A DNA stretch of 64,000 bases from Pectinophora gossypiella (lineage: Eukaryota > Arthropoda > Insecta > Lepidoptera > Gelechiidae). Positions 22,223-33,796 of the stretch are shown here, in pieces. The stretch's first letter is position 1, and each line of letters opens with the position of its first letter. The position numbers and the translations under genes are program-made. Location: the NCBI RefSeq assembly GCF_024362695.1, contig NC_065406.1, forward strand, positions 14,818,001-14,882,000. Reading direction: 5' to 3'. Under the pieces are notes generated by a model, which was given only the letters and a program-made list of their open reading frames with translations, was not told the DNA's origin and ran no database searches.

Positions 22223-22499
22223 ACTCTAGAACTTACAAAGTTAAGAACGAATATTAAAACTTGGGCGCACAGAGCGTAGGTAATGAAATTAATGATATTT
22301 TATGTTTCACTGAACCGTACAAAGAATATTTAAATTAATGAACTCTGAAATTAATTAATGTTTCAGGACGACTGCGATTAAGGAAGACGCCTGCTTTGAT
22401 ATAGGTGCCTAATAATAATAAATCTCTTAGGGGTTAGGTATTATTACCTACACCATAGAATACAATATTAATCTTAAGTATACTTGTAGATTGTACTTG

Positions 22500-22640
22500 T
22501 CTAACCTGTATTGGGCTGGTTTTCCCTTCTCGGGTTGGAAGGTCAGACAGGCAGTCGCGTCTGTTAAAAACCGCACCTGTCAAATCTTCAGATTAGGTAA
22601 GGGGACCCTGTGAAAAACGGGATAATTCTAGGGGACGATG
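22500..22640 (+). repeat. SINE family D, 3' half
   Basis: CCTGTATTGGGCTGGTTTTC through GGTTAGGTAAGGGGACC and AACGGGATAATTCTAGG. Confidence 0.75.
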
Positions 22641-23124
22641 TATACTTGTAGAAGGGACACACTCCGCCCCGGAAAAATACGAGCTATTATGCACAAAACG
22701 AGCATATTACATGTGGCACTGTATATAAAACTTTCCACATCATTCATTGCTTCTTTAGTATCGCGCTTCCACACCTAGCGCTTGTGTTACTACGCAATGA
22801 ACGGCGGGAAAAACGATGTAGTAGTCCCTCCAAAACTGACTAATTGAATGCTGAGGGCATATCACCCTCATTTATATGGCATGTGGTGTGAAACTATAAA
22901 AACGCGTTTAATACCACTTTACGACTGTTTTACGGTCCGTTTCAATTTACATTCTACCCTAGAACCCCAGATATTAGAATCAGTTACTTTTTACTAAACG
23001 TCAAAACACGAAATTACTATGGAACTCGTATGAAAAAGCAACCTGTGACGTCATGGAAAAAAGGTGACAAAATGTCGCAATTATTATTAATTTTTTCTTC
23101 ATTAAAATTCATAAATAAGTGAAA
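22641..23124. other. Intron stretch, no gene recognised
   Basis: A short inverted pair (GAGGGCATATCACCCTC) lies near 22854. No coding signal. Confidence 0.5.
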
Positions 23125-23470
23125 TTTAAGAGCCACGCTCTTGTCGGTGCAGCATTTCTATACTACTTTTTTAGGGAAAAATAGGGCAGTGGTTTCTCTC
23201 TTGCCTTCCGCCCCGCAGTATTCATTCTGACGCAAGTGAGATGGCGCCCAGAGTAGTCTATTACAAAGCCATAGTAGGACTCCTGTCCTCCGCCTCTGAA
23301 TAGTACTGACAGTTACTGCTGCCCTCTGTCAGGTTCCAGGTTACAGTCACTGTGACTTGCCCCCTCCGTCCTGCATTGCCGTACCGATAGCTCCCATCTT
23401 CGCCTCTGCAACCCTTGAGGTCTTCACCCGTATCCCTGGGCAAGGGTTCTACTTTATACCCCGTAGGTCT
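23125..23470 (-). repeat. Interspersed retroelement-like fragment
   Basis: The complement carries the ACACCGACAAGAGCGTGGC phrase seen at 1395 and 32790. The rest (23261-23443) has an open minus frame without a recognised domain. Confidence 0.45.
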
Positions 23471-23619
23471 AGATCTCTATTCGAACTCATCCACCATCTC
23501 ACTCCGGCCTACTGAAGTAAATCTAATCTAGTAATCTTTCTTTAGTAATAAGAGTTTCATAATAAAACTAGATGTTGCGTGTTTCGCTCGCAGCAAGCTG
23601 CTCGCGTGTCCTGTATTAG

Positions 23620-24305
23620 TTCGAAGCTTTGTATGGCGGCCATAGAATTTGACCAAGACTTGAATAGGTCTCGTGAAAACAAAAAAGTCCTAGGTGCGAT
23701 AGTTTTGCCAGGCCGTAGGGTGTCTCCCTGATGCGGAGCAGTTTTCCAAGATGACGTTCCGATAACACCCCTATACATCGTTTTTACACCCGAGACGTTT
23801 TCTGGAAAAACAAAAATTTGTATGGCGGCCATCTTGTTTTTCGGCCATTTTGTTTTTTTTTCACCCGCGATAAAAATTGACCAAGATTTTTTTAGGTTTG
23901 GTGAAAAAAAATCGTTCCAGGTGCGATACTGATGCGGAGCAGTTTTTTAAGGTCGAGAAGTATTTCCATACTCAATATGACATTTTGATCTCATCCCTCT
24001 TACATCATATTCACGTCGAGGAATTTTCGAGAAAAACGAAAATTTTGTATGGCGGCCATCTTGTTTTTCCGCCATTTTGTTTTTTTTCTACCTGCGATTG
24101 AATTTGACCAAGATTCAAATAGGTTTCGTAGAAAAATAATCGTTCCAGGTGTGATACTTTTGCCAGGCCGTAGGGTGTCTTCCTGATGCGGAGCAGTTTC
24201 TGAAGATCAAGAAGTATTTCCATACTCGACAAGACACTCCGATTACATTCCCATACATCATTTTTACCTCCGAGACATTTTCTGGAAAAACAATTTTTTG
24301 TATGG
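23620..24305. repeat. Three imperfect tandem units of about 190-250 bp
   Basis: GTATGGCGGCCAT recurs at about 23632, 23819 and 24048. Each unit continues with a TTGACCAAGA phrase, a GTGCGATA or GTGTGATA phrase and CTGATGCGGAGCAGTTTT. Unit lengths differ by indels. Frames on both strands come from the repeat and are not annotated. Confidence 0.8.
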
Positions 24306-24366
24306 AAACTACCCTGCCTAGAACCGACTAGGTCTTGTGTTTCAGCTTGGTAAATGTTATTTAATG

Positions 24367-24767
24367 AGGGACTTTCCAGGTGAAGTTCCCCAATAAGAAA
24401 ACAGATGGCGCTGTACAGATTTCCCACCGTTTAACCTTCTAATTTCATGGACAACAGACATATTCATCTTTTATCTTTGCTTTTGGGTATGAATTACACC
24501 CAAGCACAACACACCTTCCACCCATTATTATTCTGATCAAAATAAAGAGAAGCAATATAGGTAGCAACACAATTCTATACGTATCTGATCCAAATATCAA
24601 GTGTTGCTTAATAATTATTTATATTTACGCCTCTGCCATTAAATTATATTTTTCAATAATTATGTAAGTACCCCAGAAAATATTTAAGTACTTATCATCT
24701 TAAATCTGAACAGCGCCACCTATATTTCCTATATTTCTTTTTGAGGAACGTTGCCTGAAAAGTCCCT
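24367..24767 (-). mobile_element. TIR element (AGATGGCG family), 401 bp
   Basis: Terminal AGGGACTTTCCAGG (left) pairs with CCTGAAAAGTCCCT (right). Subterminal AGATGGCGCTGTACAG pairs with CTGAACAGCGCCACCT. Internal similarity to 15370-16388 is in the opposite orientation. Confidence 0.75.
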
Positions 24768-24861
24768 TATTTCTCATTACGATTTAATATTCTGTGCTTT
24801 TGGATATTTATTAGAAGAAGAAGAAAAAGAAGAATAAGAAAGGGAGAAGAAGAATATGGAT

Positions 24862-25064
24862 TGTTTTAAGTTTACGCGGTTATTATCATAATTAAAACAC
24901 ATAATAACGGGTTCTTACCGCGTTTAAATGGGGATATGAGACTCCCGATATTCATTTTTTTATCAATCATCCCGTGATCATGGCACTTGCAACAGTGTCG
25001 AAATATCGGGAGTCTCATATCCCCATTTAAACGCGGTAAGAACCCGTTATTATGTGTTTTAATT
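24862..25064 (+). mobile_element. Foldback retroposon-like element, long form
   Basis: A 203-bp element flanked by the perfect 11-bp duplication AGAATATGGAT (24851-24861 and 25065-25075). Its two arms are near-perfect reverse complements: one contains GGGTTCTTACCGCGTTTAAA, the other TTTAAACGCGGTAAGAACCC, with a loop of about 50 bp. It starts TGTTTTAAGTTTACGCGG. The 70-codon minus frame is an accident of the palindrome. Confidence 0.9.
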
Positions 25065-25253
25065 AGAATATGGATTGAATACAAAAAATAAAGACGGGAG
25101 TTGCTTTTGGGCTAGCTTTAAATATACCTTTTTTTCCACCACTTTCTGGGGCAGGTGAGCTATACACATACAGCACACATCTTCTCACTGTTGCACTGTC
25201 AAAAGATGTTGCAAAGGGCAGGCTGCATAAAAAAAAACATTAAAGCTCGGTCC

Positions 25254-25570
25254 TTCTTCTATCGTGTGGGTTGTGAGGTATATTACCAATCCCATGAACC
25301 CTGGTGTCAGGGTTATTATTAACCGCCAAAGGCCCTGACGTGACTCATGTAACAACTACGTAATTACGTCAGTAAGTAGTAACCTCCCGGTTAACGTGCC
25401 TTCCGAAGCACGGATCATCTTACTTTCGGACGATCAAGTGATCAGCTTGTAATGTGCTAATCAAATTAGAGATCAGAATGTGAGTTTTGTGTTATATCCC
25501 TACTGGGATTAGAACCTGGGGCGTCTGGATCGTGAGCGCAACGCTCAACCACTGGACCACAGAGGCCGTC
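25254..25570 (-). repeat. SINE family A, full length
   Basis: Tail TTCTATCGTGTGGGTTGTGA at left, complement of CACGTTAAC central module, degenerate head (GATTAGAACCTGGGGCG) and CTGGACCACAGAGGCCGTC at right. Confidence 0.8.
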
Positions 25571-26035
25571 CCTAAACGGAATGTATTCGGAACTACCTAC
25601 CCAATGCTAACCACGTATTTAATGTCATTATGGTGTGTGAAAGTCATCTGACATCCCCTCGCATCCGCATAATATTGGGGTCACGACCTAGTTATGGCTC
25701 CGTGGGGACCAATTACAAGGTGTAGGTATGCCTTTACCTTGAAGGTAAAAGGCCAATTTCCCTCCGAAACAGGAGATATAAAACGTAAAATGAACACCGC
25801 ACGCGAAATTAGCAAAATGCCCAATGTAAAATAGCAAAAGGTACAAACGGCAAGATGTACAAAAGACAATGTCAACACGCAAAATGAGCAAACCGTCCCA
25901 CGATTAAGCTTACCTGTCTGTTTTATTTGTATGTGTGTATCCTACACTGTGTCATAGAATAAAGAATACTACATACAGAACGGACACTCGATTCGTCGCA
26001 CCTATTTACCTTATTTCAGACTATGAAATGATTTA
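25571..26035. other. Intron stretch, no gene recognised
   Basis: Purine-rich segment with AGCAAAATG-like phrases (25800-25890). Two overlapping minus frames have no recognised domain. Confidence 0.5.
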
Positions 26036-26184
26036 AGCCTGCAATGTCCTGACCAAACTATGCTAAGTCTCACAAAGTGTTTTTCTGTTAGGTGCTTTGG
26101 TTAGCCATATCCCCACCGGGAATCGAACCCATGCTCTCCAGATCGTGGCTTACAGTGATCGATAACTGGACCACGGAGTCCGTT
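26036..26184 (-). repeat. SINE family A, head fragment
   Basis: Complement of B box (GGGAATCGAACCC) and CTGGACCACGGAGTCCG; the body is shortened and rearranged. Confidence 0.7.
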
Positions 26185-26276
26185 GATATCTCATAAGATG
26201 GGCCAAGTCAAGCCAAGGACCTGTCACTATACGGATCATCACATCTATCTTGAAGCAAATGTCAGCTAAAATGGCA

Positions 26277-26518
26277 CATTGAAGTAATTCATCTTAAAAA
26301 GCAATATTGCTTTAAAGTCGTGTTCAATCACTACACGTGTAGTATAGAACCAGCAAGGAGGGGTTAAAAAGGCCACATAGAAATAATTCATCTAAAAAAG
26401 CAATGTTGCAATTTCACAGATGAGCATACGTATAAAGTAGTGCGCAATGTCACTAAATCTCAAATAGCAATATTTCTTTTTAAAATTATTTACTTGAATG
26501 TGGTCTTTTTAGAGCCCC
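26277..26518 (+). repeat. MITE family K copy
   Basis: Contains GGGGTTAAAAAGGCCACAT and AATTCATCTAAAAAAGCAAT, repeated in part within the copy and again at 36985-37400 and 37590-37825. Its palindromic AAGCAATATTGCTTT core would fold. Confidence 0.65.
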
Positions 26519-27249
26519 AGGAGTGATTGATTGAGTTCAATCAATCAATCAATTATACTTCTACTAGAGTTATTGACAACAAGTATCTCTCCATCAAAAC
26601 TCATACAAGCGCGAATTTATGTATTCATGTAGTAAAAATGAATTCCAAGCTCGCAGAGAAGAAAACAAGAGAGGGGTTTTACCTCCTGCCAAAAATATGT
26701 TGCGCATAGGTACGTAGGTATGTCGTGGTAAAAGACCAATCAAGTGGAAGTGGGCTTCTAACGTTTGACGAACGACGCGGGCTGTCATTGTTGACCGAAT
26801 ATCATGACTTAACATTACCACAAGGCTACGATCACACTGCAAAAATTTCTCGTATGACGTGTACACGATTTTATCGATTTTAACACAACATACCATTACG
26901 CGTGTATACCCAAAGGTAATATTACACCCACTCCTTGCCAGCTACGTTTTAGAGACTTTTAATTACCTTTGATCCAAATATGAATTCAAACTCATAAAGT
27001 CTAAGAAGCTGAAGTTACTCTTTCTTTTAATAACATATTTCTCATGCCTCTCTCTCTCATTCGATTCACATACGCAATGATCTTCTGAGGAAAAGGATTA
27101 TTTGGTTTAGCTATGAATTAATTTCACAACATTTAGGGTTAGTTTTGTTTATTTCTGGTAAAACATCCGAAAGACTATCCCCGACATTTATCGGGTAGTC
27201 GGGTCTAAATAGGCTGATACACTTAACAGCGAGTTTTGAAATAGGCTCT

Positions 27250-27515
27250 TACACAACCGAACCACCTAAGTATACTTCTACTAATACGGTCCCGTCGATT
27301 ATTCCAGTCAGATATGAAGACATCCTAAGCGCGGCCAACTGTGCGCCCTCAGGCCTGTTGCCTTAAATTTTGTAACAGTTGAGAATCTTCAGCACCTCGT
27401 TATATTTTGGGAGTCTTCGAGGTTAGATAGAATAGGCATTTGCTGGATAAGCGTGATTCACTGTAAACCACATCGTCACTTACCATCAGGCGAGATTGTG
27501 GCGAAACGCGAGCAA
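27250..27515 (+). repeat. LINE 3' end, degenerate copy of 4670-4950
   Basis: Shares TTGGGAGTCTTCGAGG, AATAGGCATTTG and CTTACCATCAGGCGAGATTG with the better copy; its frame is broken. Confidence 0.65.
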
Positions 27516-27839
27516 AAAAAAAGCACCGTCAGAGGCACCCCAAGAATAAGTCACGTCACAAAAGAAAAGGGTCGTCCCATTGCTGGGACCAAAGGCTTCA
27601 ATCAAGTGGAGGAGTTATAGCGCAAACTTCATCGCGGTGCTTCGCTGCTGGTGGTGTTTGGCCTAGTAGGTCACAAGGACGACTTAACATGATCGACCTA
27701 AATCGACTGAAAATAATCGGATCGCTCTCGTTAAATGAGAACATGTCTATATTTGGGTCACTGCGAAATTGACCAGGCCAGATGAACTAATTGGGTCGGC
27801 TTTTGCATTTACATATTGATAAGGTCTATATAGAGACAG

Positions 27840-28124
27840 CTAATGGCAAAGTTTTACTTGGCTGTTAGGGCGAAGCGTAGTGTTGAGTTTGGACTTTGAT
27901 AAATATTGTGTATCGGCTAATCTTCTTATCGTATCGGCCCAAAACTTGGCAACAAGTATGGCGCTATCTGCAGCGCTCATCAGATCCTCCTGCGTGCAGG
28001 TGTTCGGGCACGCAGGACACGATGTAAGATGTTCCATCGTTTGGGGAACAGTGCCGCACTTGCACTTTAAGTCCGAGTCATCCGAGAAACCCCAACTGAA
28101 CAAATTGTCCTTACTTCGGCCCAC
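27840..28124 (-). pseudogene. LINE ORF C-terminal zinc-knuckle fragment
   Basis: A 94-codon frame with CKCGTVPQTMEHLTSCPAC, the C-x-C...H...C-P-x-C cluster found at the C-terminus of many insect LINE reverse-transcriptase ORFs, followed by AKFWADTIRRL. There is no upstream RT domain, so it is a 5'-truncated copy in the DGK intron. Confidence 0.75.
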
Positions 28125-28478
28125 CTGAGTCCGAAGTCTATCGGCTAATAAACAGGATATTAGTACAAAAACAGTCTTGACTAATTATTATTTTACTTAT
28201 TTGTAATAAATTAAACACTCATTGGTCCAAGTGCGGTACCGGGGTTCAAACCGGCGCTCTCCGTTTGAGAAGCAAGCCGGCGAACAGGGCCACAGTGACT
28301 AATGAAATGATCTTCTTTGCAAGTCGATGGCGATCGATACAAAATTTTTGCTGACTAATAATTGGCCACGCTTACGTCATTGTCAGTGGCTTCGTAAAGG
28401 TCTTTAATAGTGCAGGTGAAGGTGAGTGAAGGTCTTTAATAAAATGATGATTGTTAACCTTCAAAATCTTGTCTCCAG

Positions 28479-28624
28479 GTAATAACAGCAAGTCGGTGCT
28501 TCGTGCTGTGCGCAGACAGCCGCAACGAGATGGAGGCGTGGGCGGGGGCGCTGCGCGGGGCACTGCACCGCGGCGCCGACGTCGCCGACCTGGTCGCGCG
28601 CCTCTCCTCCGGGGACCACCACTG
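28479..28624 (+). CDS. DGKH: Diacylglycerol kinase (delta/eta class), PH C-terminal helix and linker exon
   Basis: A 146-nt exon after TTGTCTCCAG, ending TG|GTAACT. It enters in phase 0 and leaves two bases of a Trp codon. It encodes VITASRCFVLCADSRNEMEA (PH strand and the start of the C-terminal helix, whose EMEAW matches the EMEDW helix of vertebrate DGK-delta/eta), a GC-rich alanine/arginine linker and finally SGDHHW. The first His of that HHW is the first zinc ligand of C1-1, completed by the next exon. The GC-rich codon use contrasts sharply with the AT-rich surroundings, which is normal for conserved coding exons in such genomes. A duplicated AAGGTCTTTAATA lies just upstream (28395-28440). 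Confidence 0.95.
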
Positions 28625-30750
28625 GTAACTAAATACATCGTCTATATGATGCAGCGTGTCAAGGATTAGTAATGACGTCATCACTGTAATTAAGTACGTC
28701 CGAAGTAACGAAGGCATCAGCTATGTTGTTTCTAAATCGATTTTCGCGCTGCACCGGCCACTAACTCGTTGATGTCTATCAATTACGTATCTAAAGATCG
28801 CGCATTGATATGCGTTCGTCGGAAAAAACTTGTAAACAGCAAGAACTGCACGACAACCGCGCCACGAATTATATCGAGAACTTCGACTAATAGACGATGC
28901 GAATGTTATCTACGTAGATAGATGTCACGTATAGCTTGGTTAAAGCCCTCGATACAATTCGCACCGGAAGCGGCGCAGATGTCATGCCGCGCGCTAGCGC
29001 TAATTGAGATTTTAAAGTTACGATATCGATATTATATCTACTTCTGCCTGTGATAAGGCTTGTGTAACGCTTAACGTATTTAATGGTGCTTTAAACGTGT
29101 CTTCCGAAATTTCAATGATTTATTCATTGGACAATCGGGTGATTCAGGATCATAACTTCGTCGAATTCATCGTGATCGAAGCCCTCGATACGCGTTTGCC
29201 GTGCCGCGAAGGCGGGAAATGTAGTATTGGGTTTGCCTAAAAGTAAAACTGTAGAAAAGGTACTGACATTCACGTCAGAACCGAATTGTACGGATGAAAA
29301 TGTAAGGGGTTCAAATTCGGAACCCGGAATTCCGAAGTTGAAAGCCTTATGCAGAGCTGCCCTATTCAATATTAAATGCGCCAAGCAGTGACATCCTATA
29401 AACAAATAGACTCACATTCGCTAAGGAGTATCTTTGAAAAAGGGTCCGAACTGAGCTGTAAATACGTACCCAACAAAAACATTTTCATGTAAAATCACAA
29501 TGTCAAAAAGTCATCAGATCTCATGTAGCGCCAAGTTTCTAACTCTACACGTCCTAATTATACAAACTATAAGTTCACAAACTCTACACGTTAGGCAAAT
29601 TATGAGGCTTGTCCGTTTCGTTACTATAAGAAGCACGTTATAACAGAATGGCAATGAACAGTCAATAAAATTGTTACCTATGGTGGCGATAACGAAATAG
29701 TTTTTTTCACGTTAAGTTCATGTGATTGATGGTAGCGGGATGGTGGTGTTCGCTTTGCTCGTTTTGGCGGGGGCACTACCGTGCCCCCAGATACATTTAT
29801 GTAGATAGTATAAGTTCGTTCCCTAAAATTAATATGTTATGGCCGTTCAAATAAAGTGCAATATCGTTGTACAGTATCGTTATACCCCGTCGCTTGTGAC
29901 CAGATGCGACGTGGGCGCTTTTTTACAGAGTTTGGTTGTCTATTTGTTATACAAGGTCTATGGTCCCGAGACAACATTCCGTATTCACAAAACACGTCTG
30001 TCACGTAAGATCTATCAACCGTAGTGGGTTTACGTACTTGAAAATGAATGAATTCTTTAGTAGCAGCGTCGACTAGGCTAGAATTCTTTTTGTAAGATAT
30101 AGGTAAGTATACTTTGTAGAAAATGTAATGTCGTGCATAAATAAACTTGAGGCTAAATTTATTGTAGCGGTCGGCAAATACAAAGTACAAAAAAGAAATG
30201 TGTTTTTAATTTTGTGCATGACTTTGATGTGAGTTGAAGAAGCGAAGTGTGTCAGGATGTAGTAAGTGGAATTCCGTTGTTTCTCTCTACCCCAACGAGA
30301 AATAGGCGTGATTTTATATAAATCTCTCTTTATTTAAGTGCTGCGCTCTTGTCGGTGGAGTAATCGCCATTCCTCTCTTCTTCCCGCCAAATCCTTCACA
30401 ACTAAACTTCTTCTTCTTTATATAAGTAATGTATGTAATTTTGAGCGTTAGCAAATGTCAATTATGTATTCTGGTACGACTTTATAAAATGTGATTTCAA
30501 TTAAAATTCATGGTTTAGAAAACATTCGGACAAATTGAAATATACTTTATAGCATCGAAATACAAAAGCAGACAACCAGGTAGCCTTATCACTTATATCA
30601 ATTTCTTCCAGACAACCGTACTTAAATCAACCTGTAAATACTATATGAACTTTACAAAGACATAAAGAAAGACATAATACAAACTTATTATGTAACACAA
30701 CAACAAAACAGATACTCATCAATACTCGAACATCATCTTCCTACCGTATA
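28625..30750. other. DGK intron, no gene recognised
   Basis: A GC-rich palindrome remnant (GCGCGGCAT/CGCGCCACG phrases, 28855-29000) resembles the arms of the element at 39614-39775. The minus frame 29124-29405 and overlapping frames at 29837-30190 have no recognised domain. A LINE tail is at 30225-30320. Confidence 0.5.
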
Positions 30751-31188
30751 TGGGTCGTTCTTCTTTTTTATCGACAATGATCTGTCCTTCGTTCTGCTTC
30801 TGATAAGTTACCTTTTAGAATTTTGATTTATGTTTCCATTGTCCAAAAATATAGTTATCTTATTATACTCAAAATACAAGCAAAATACTAATCGGTTCCT
30901 CAATTAGTCCTTAAAGTAGCTTGATTGTTTTTCACAAAATTCTGTGACAGAGTGGTAAATTGAAATGCTGTCTCCGATGAAAAGGACCACTCTATCACAA
31001 TATTTTTTGGAATGCGTCTAAAAAGAAAAGTATGTTACCAAGATAAAGAGAACCACTAAATAGTCCTCTACAGACACATCTTTATATGATGTTTTAAAAT
31101 ATTTAATGCCGTTGTAATTTTAAAGATGTTAAATCCGATAAATTGAGAAAATGTCTTTTTATTGTCGATAAAAAAGAAGAACGACCCA
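30751..31188. mobile_element. MITE with TA target site and about 30-bp TIRs
   Basis: A 438-bp element starting TGGGTCGTTCTTCTTTTTTA and ending with its near-exact reverse complement, flanked by TA on both sides (30749-30750 and 31189-31190). No ORF. The TA duplication suggests a Tc1/mariner-type source. Confidence 0.85.
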
Positions 31189-31192
31189 TATT

Positions 31193-31430
31193 CCTTTTTC
31201 ACAGGATCCGCTTACCTAATCTGAAGATTTGACAGGTCCGGTTATTTACAAAAGCATCTGGCCAACAATACACAATACACTTAACATTCTTCTTCTATCG
31301 TGTGGGATTATGGGAATTATCAACCTTAGTATCAGGATTATTACTGAGCCGCCAAATTCCCCTGACATCGCTCATGTAACGACTACGTGCTTACATCAGT
31401 AAGTAGTAACCAGGACCAAAGGTTTAACAC
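31193..31430 (-). repeat. SINE family D fragment followed by SINE family A fragment
   Basis: 31193-31262 carries the complement of the family D end (CACAGGATCCGCTTACCTAA). 31287-31430 carries the family A tail and body up to the AACCAGGACCAAAGG module. Confidence 0.65.
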
Positions 31431-32377
31431 AACATTAATATGTGGAAATGAAAAAATATATACTGCCACTATTTTTCCCCATTAAATGTCTTCGATACGA
31501 CCCCAATATCTTTGCACCAGTTTCCACCGAAGCGGAACTGTCCGGAAATCACTGAATTGGAATATATTTATTATGGAAGAAAGAGTATGTCATCTTACAT
31601 GTTCTGTGAAAGGATCTATGTGAAGATGGAGGTCACAGGGGCTTGGTAATACATTCTGTGACGTCTTGTGGAAACTATGTCGAAACGGATAAGTGCTCTA
31701 GGAGTTTCCGAATTGCGACATGATGGCTGAAAGGTATTTTAGAGGACATACGTTATTGAAGAAGAGATTGAAGACATACTCTATTCTATGTAATATTTGT
31801 ATCATAGTTTGACATAGTTAGACCTTTTCTAACTAGGTCAAACCATCGTCTTGTGTGTGAGCCAGTCTTAGTTAGTAACTAAGTGATCTAATCAGACCTA
31901 ATGCAAGTGACATCAGGAGGTTCTGCGCGACAACCGCGCGCGGTGCTAATTATATCGAGAGTCCCGACGAATAAAAGCCAGCACTACCAGCCAAAACAAA
32001 AAAAAAATCCAGTTTAATTTAGGTAAAACTTAGATCGTAAGGCAAACATGCGCTGATATAAAAACTAAGAATATTTTTAACCCCCGACACAAAAACGACG
32101 AGGTGTTAGAAGTTTGACATGTCTGTGTGTGTCTGTGGCATAACGGATGATCCGATTTTAATGCAGTTTTTTTGTGTTTGGTGGAAATCGGTTCAGGTCT
32201 TTAAGGTCGTCAGGTCGTTTGTTAAGTATGATAGGAATGTTACACGCTCAATTTGTTTGCAAGCATATGTGGGTAAAGTTATTTTTTGCTTTTTATAGGG
32301 TTTAGCATTTTTAACCTTTTGTCATAATAATTGAGTACTTTTTTTGGTCGGGAGATTTTTAAATTTTTTACATACAT
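31431..32377. other. DGK intron, no gene recognised
   Basis: No coding signal. A short GC-rich fragment (CGCGACAACCGCGCGCGGTG, 31927-31946) resembles the arms of the 39614-39775 palindrome. Confidence 0.5.
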
Positions 32378-32710
32378 AACATACATAAACTGCCTATATA
32401 CGTCCCACTACTGGGCACAGGCCTCCCCTCAATCAACCAGAGGGGGTATGGCCCATACTCTACCACGCTGCTCCACTGCGGGTTGGTGGAGATGTTTTTA
32501 CGGCTAATAGCCGGGACCAACGGCTTAACGTGCCCTTCGAAGCACGGAATCATCTTACTTTTTCGGACAATCAGGTGATTCAAGCCTGAAAAGTCCTTAC
32601 CAAACAAAGGACAGTCTCACAAAGTAATTTCGACAATGTCTCCATCGGGAATCGAACCCGGACCTCCAGATCGTGAGCATAACGCTCTAACCACTAGACC
32701 ACGGAGGCTG
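32378..32710 (-). repeat. SINE family B, full length
   Basis: Left: complement of the tail (CGTCCCACTACTGGGCACAG). Middle: GGTTGGTGGAGATGTTTTTA and the shared central segment. Right: CGGGAATCGAACCCGG and CTAGACCACGGAGGC, the tRNA-like head. Confidence 0.85.
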
Positions 32711-32835
32711 TTAATTACACAGAGACTAATATAGACTTATGGCAATATCGTCGCCATAGTAAAACCAAGTAGTGGAGAATGCTACACCGACAAGAACGTG
32801 GCTCTTAAACTTGTGATTAGTGATGAGTGAAACCA

Positions 32836-33083
32836 AGTAAGCAACTTTCGCAAAGGCCGGTCATAGGATGGGTGACCAAAAAAAAGTTTTCATCTCGAGC
32901 TCCTCCGTGCTTCGGGAGGCACATTAAGCCTTGGTCCCGGCTGCATTAGCAGTCGTTAATAACCATTAATCCGCACTGGGCCCGTGTGATGGTTTAAGGC
33001 CCGATCTCGCTATCCATCCATAGGGAAGGCCCGTGCCCCAGCAGTGGGGACGTTAATGGGCTGATGATGATGATGATGATGAA
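32836..33083 (+). repeat. SINE family C, 5'-truncated
   Basis: Starts inside the 5S-like part (AGCAACTTTCGCAAAGGCCG), keeps GGATGGGTGACC, the central segment and the CAGCAGTGGGGACGTTAATG plus (GAT)n tail. Confidence 0.85.
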
Positions 33084-33475
33084 ACCAAGTAAGCGTTTTT
33101 TGGAAAAATCACGTTCAAATGTAATTTTTGTTAACAATACCTCGCAATAGACGCGCTAGTTTTGATCCTGATAAATTGTGGTCTCAATTTTAACCCAGAT
33201 TGAAATTGATTGAAATCCGTCGCGGGATAGAAGGTCAAACAGGCAGTCGCTTCTATAAAAAAGCGTATGTCAAATTTTCAGGTTAGGTTAGGCTAGATGA
33301 TAATTGAAATTGATTGAAATAAACAGAGATTTTGTTGAAGAAATTTTGTTCTAACGTGTTGTTCACTAAGTTTAAGACTTATTATTCTTTATTTTATGAT
33401 ACAACGCAACGATTTGTTTGACTTACAGGGTGATAGTAATAAGTATCTTTATATCAGATATTTTGAATACTTTGA

Positions 33476-33773
33476 GATCGCAGGTTCGAATCCAGCACAG
33501 GCCTAAACCAATGATTGTTGAATTTGCTTTCGAATTCATGTTTGGATCATAAATGATTGTAACGTGCTCAGCGGTGAAGGAAAACTTCGTGAGGAAACCC
33601 ACATCCCCGAGATATGCATTTTCGGAGATATGTGACCTAACCTGTATTGGGCTGGTTTTCCCTTCACGGGTTGGAAGGTCTAGCCAGTCGCTTTTGTAAA
33701 AAATCGGACCTGTCAAATCTTCAGGTTAGGTAAGCGGACTCCGTGGAAAACGGGATAATTGTAGGGAGATGAA
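33476..33773 (+). repeat. SINE family D, best copy, abutting a DGK acceptor
   Basis: Head AGGTTCGAATCCAGCACAGG, then ATTCATGTTTGGATCATAAA, CGGTGAAGGAAAACTTCGTG, CCTGTATTGGGCTGG and end AACGGGATAATTGTAGGG. It finishes about 24 bases before the 3' splice site at 33797, so the branch-point region lies in or beside the SINE. Confidence 0.8.
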
Positions 33774-33796
33774 TGTAATAAGTGTCTTTATGTCAG

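Noticed and set aside
24872..25084. 70-codon ORF
   Set aside because: Lies in the palindromic foldback element; open frames arise from the inverted arms.
28372..28717. Overlapping minus-strand and plus-strand ORFs over the DGK exon
   Set aside because: They are shadow frames of the GC-rich exon at 28479-28624, whose correct frame is fixed by the PH-domain sequence and splice phases.
29124..29405. 93-codon minus-strand ORF
   Set aside because: No recognised domain, no splice context, and adjacent sequence is repeat-like; not supported as a gene.
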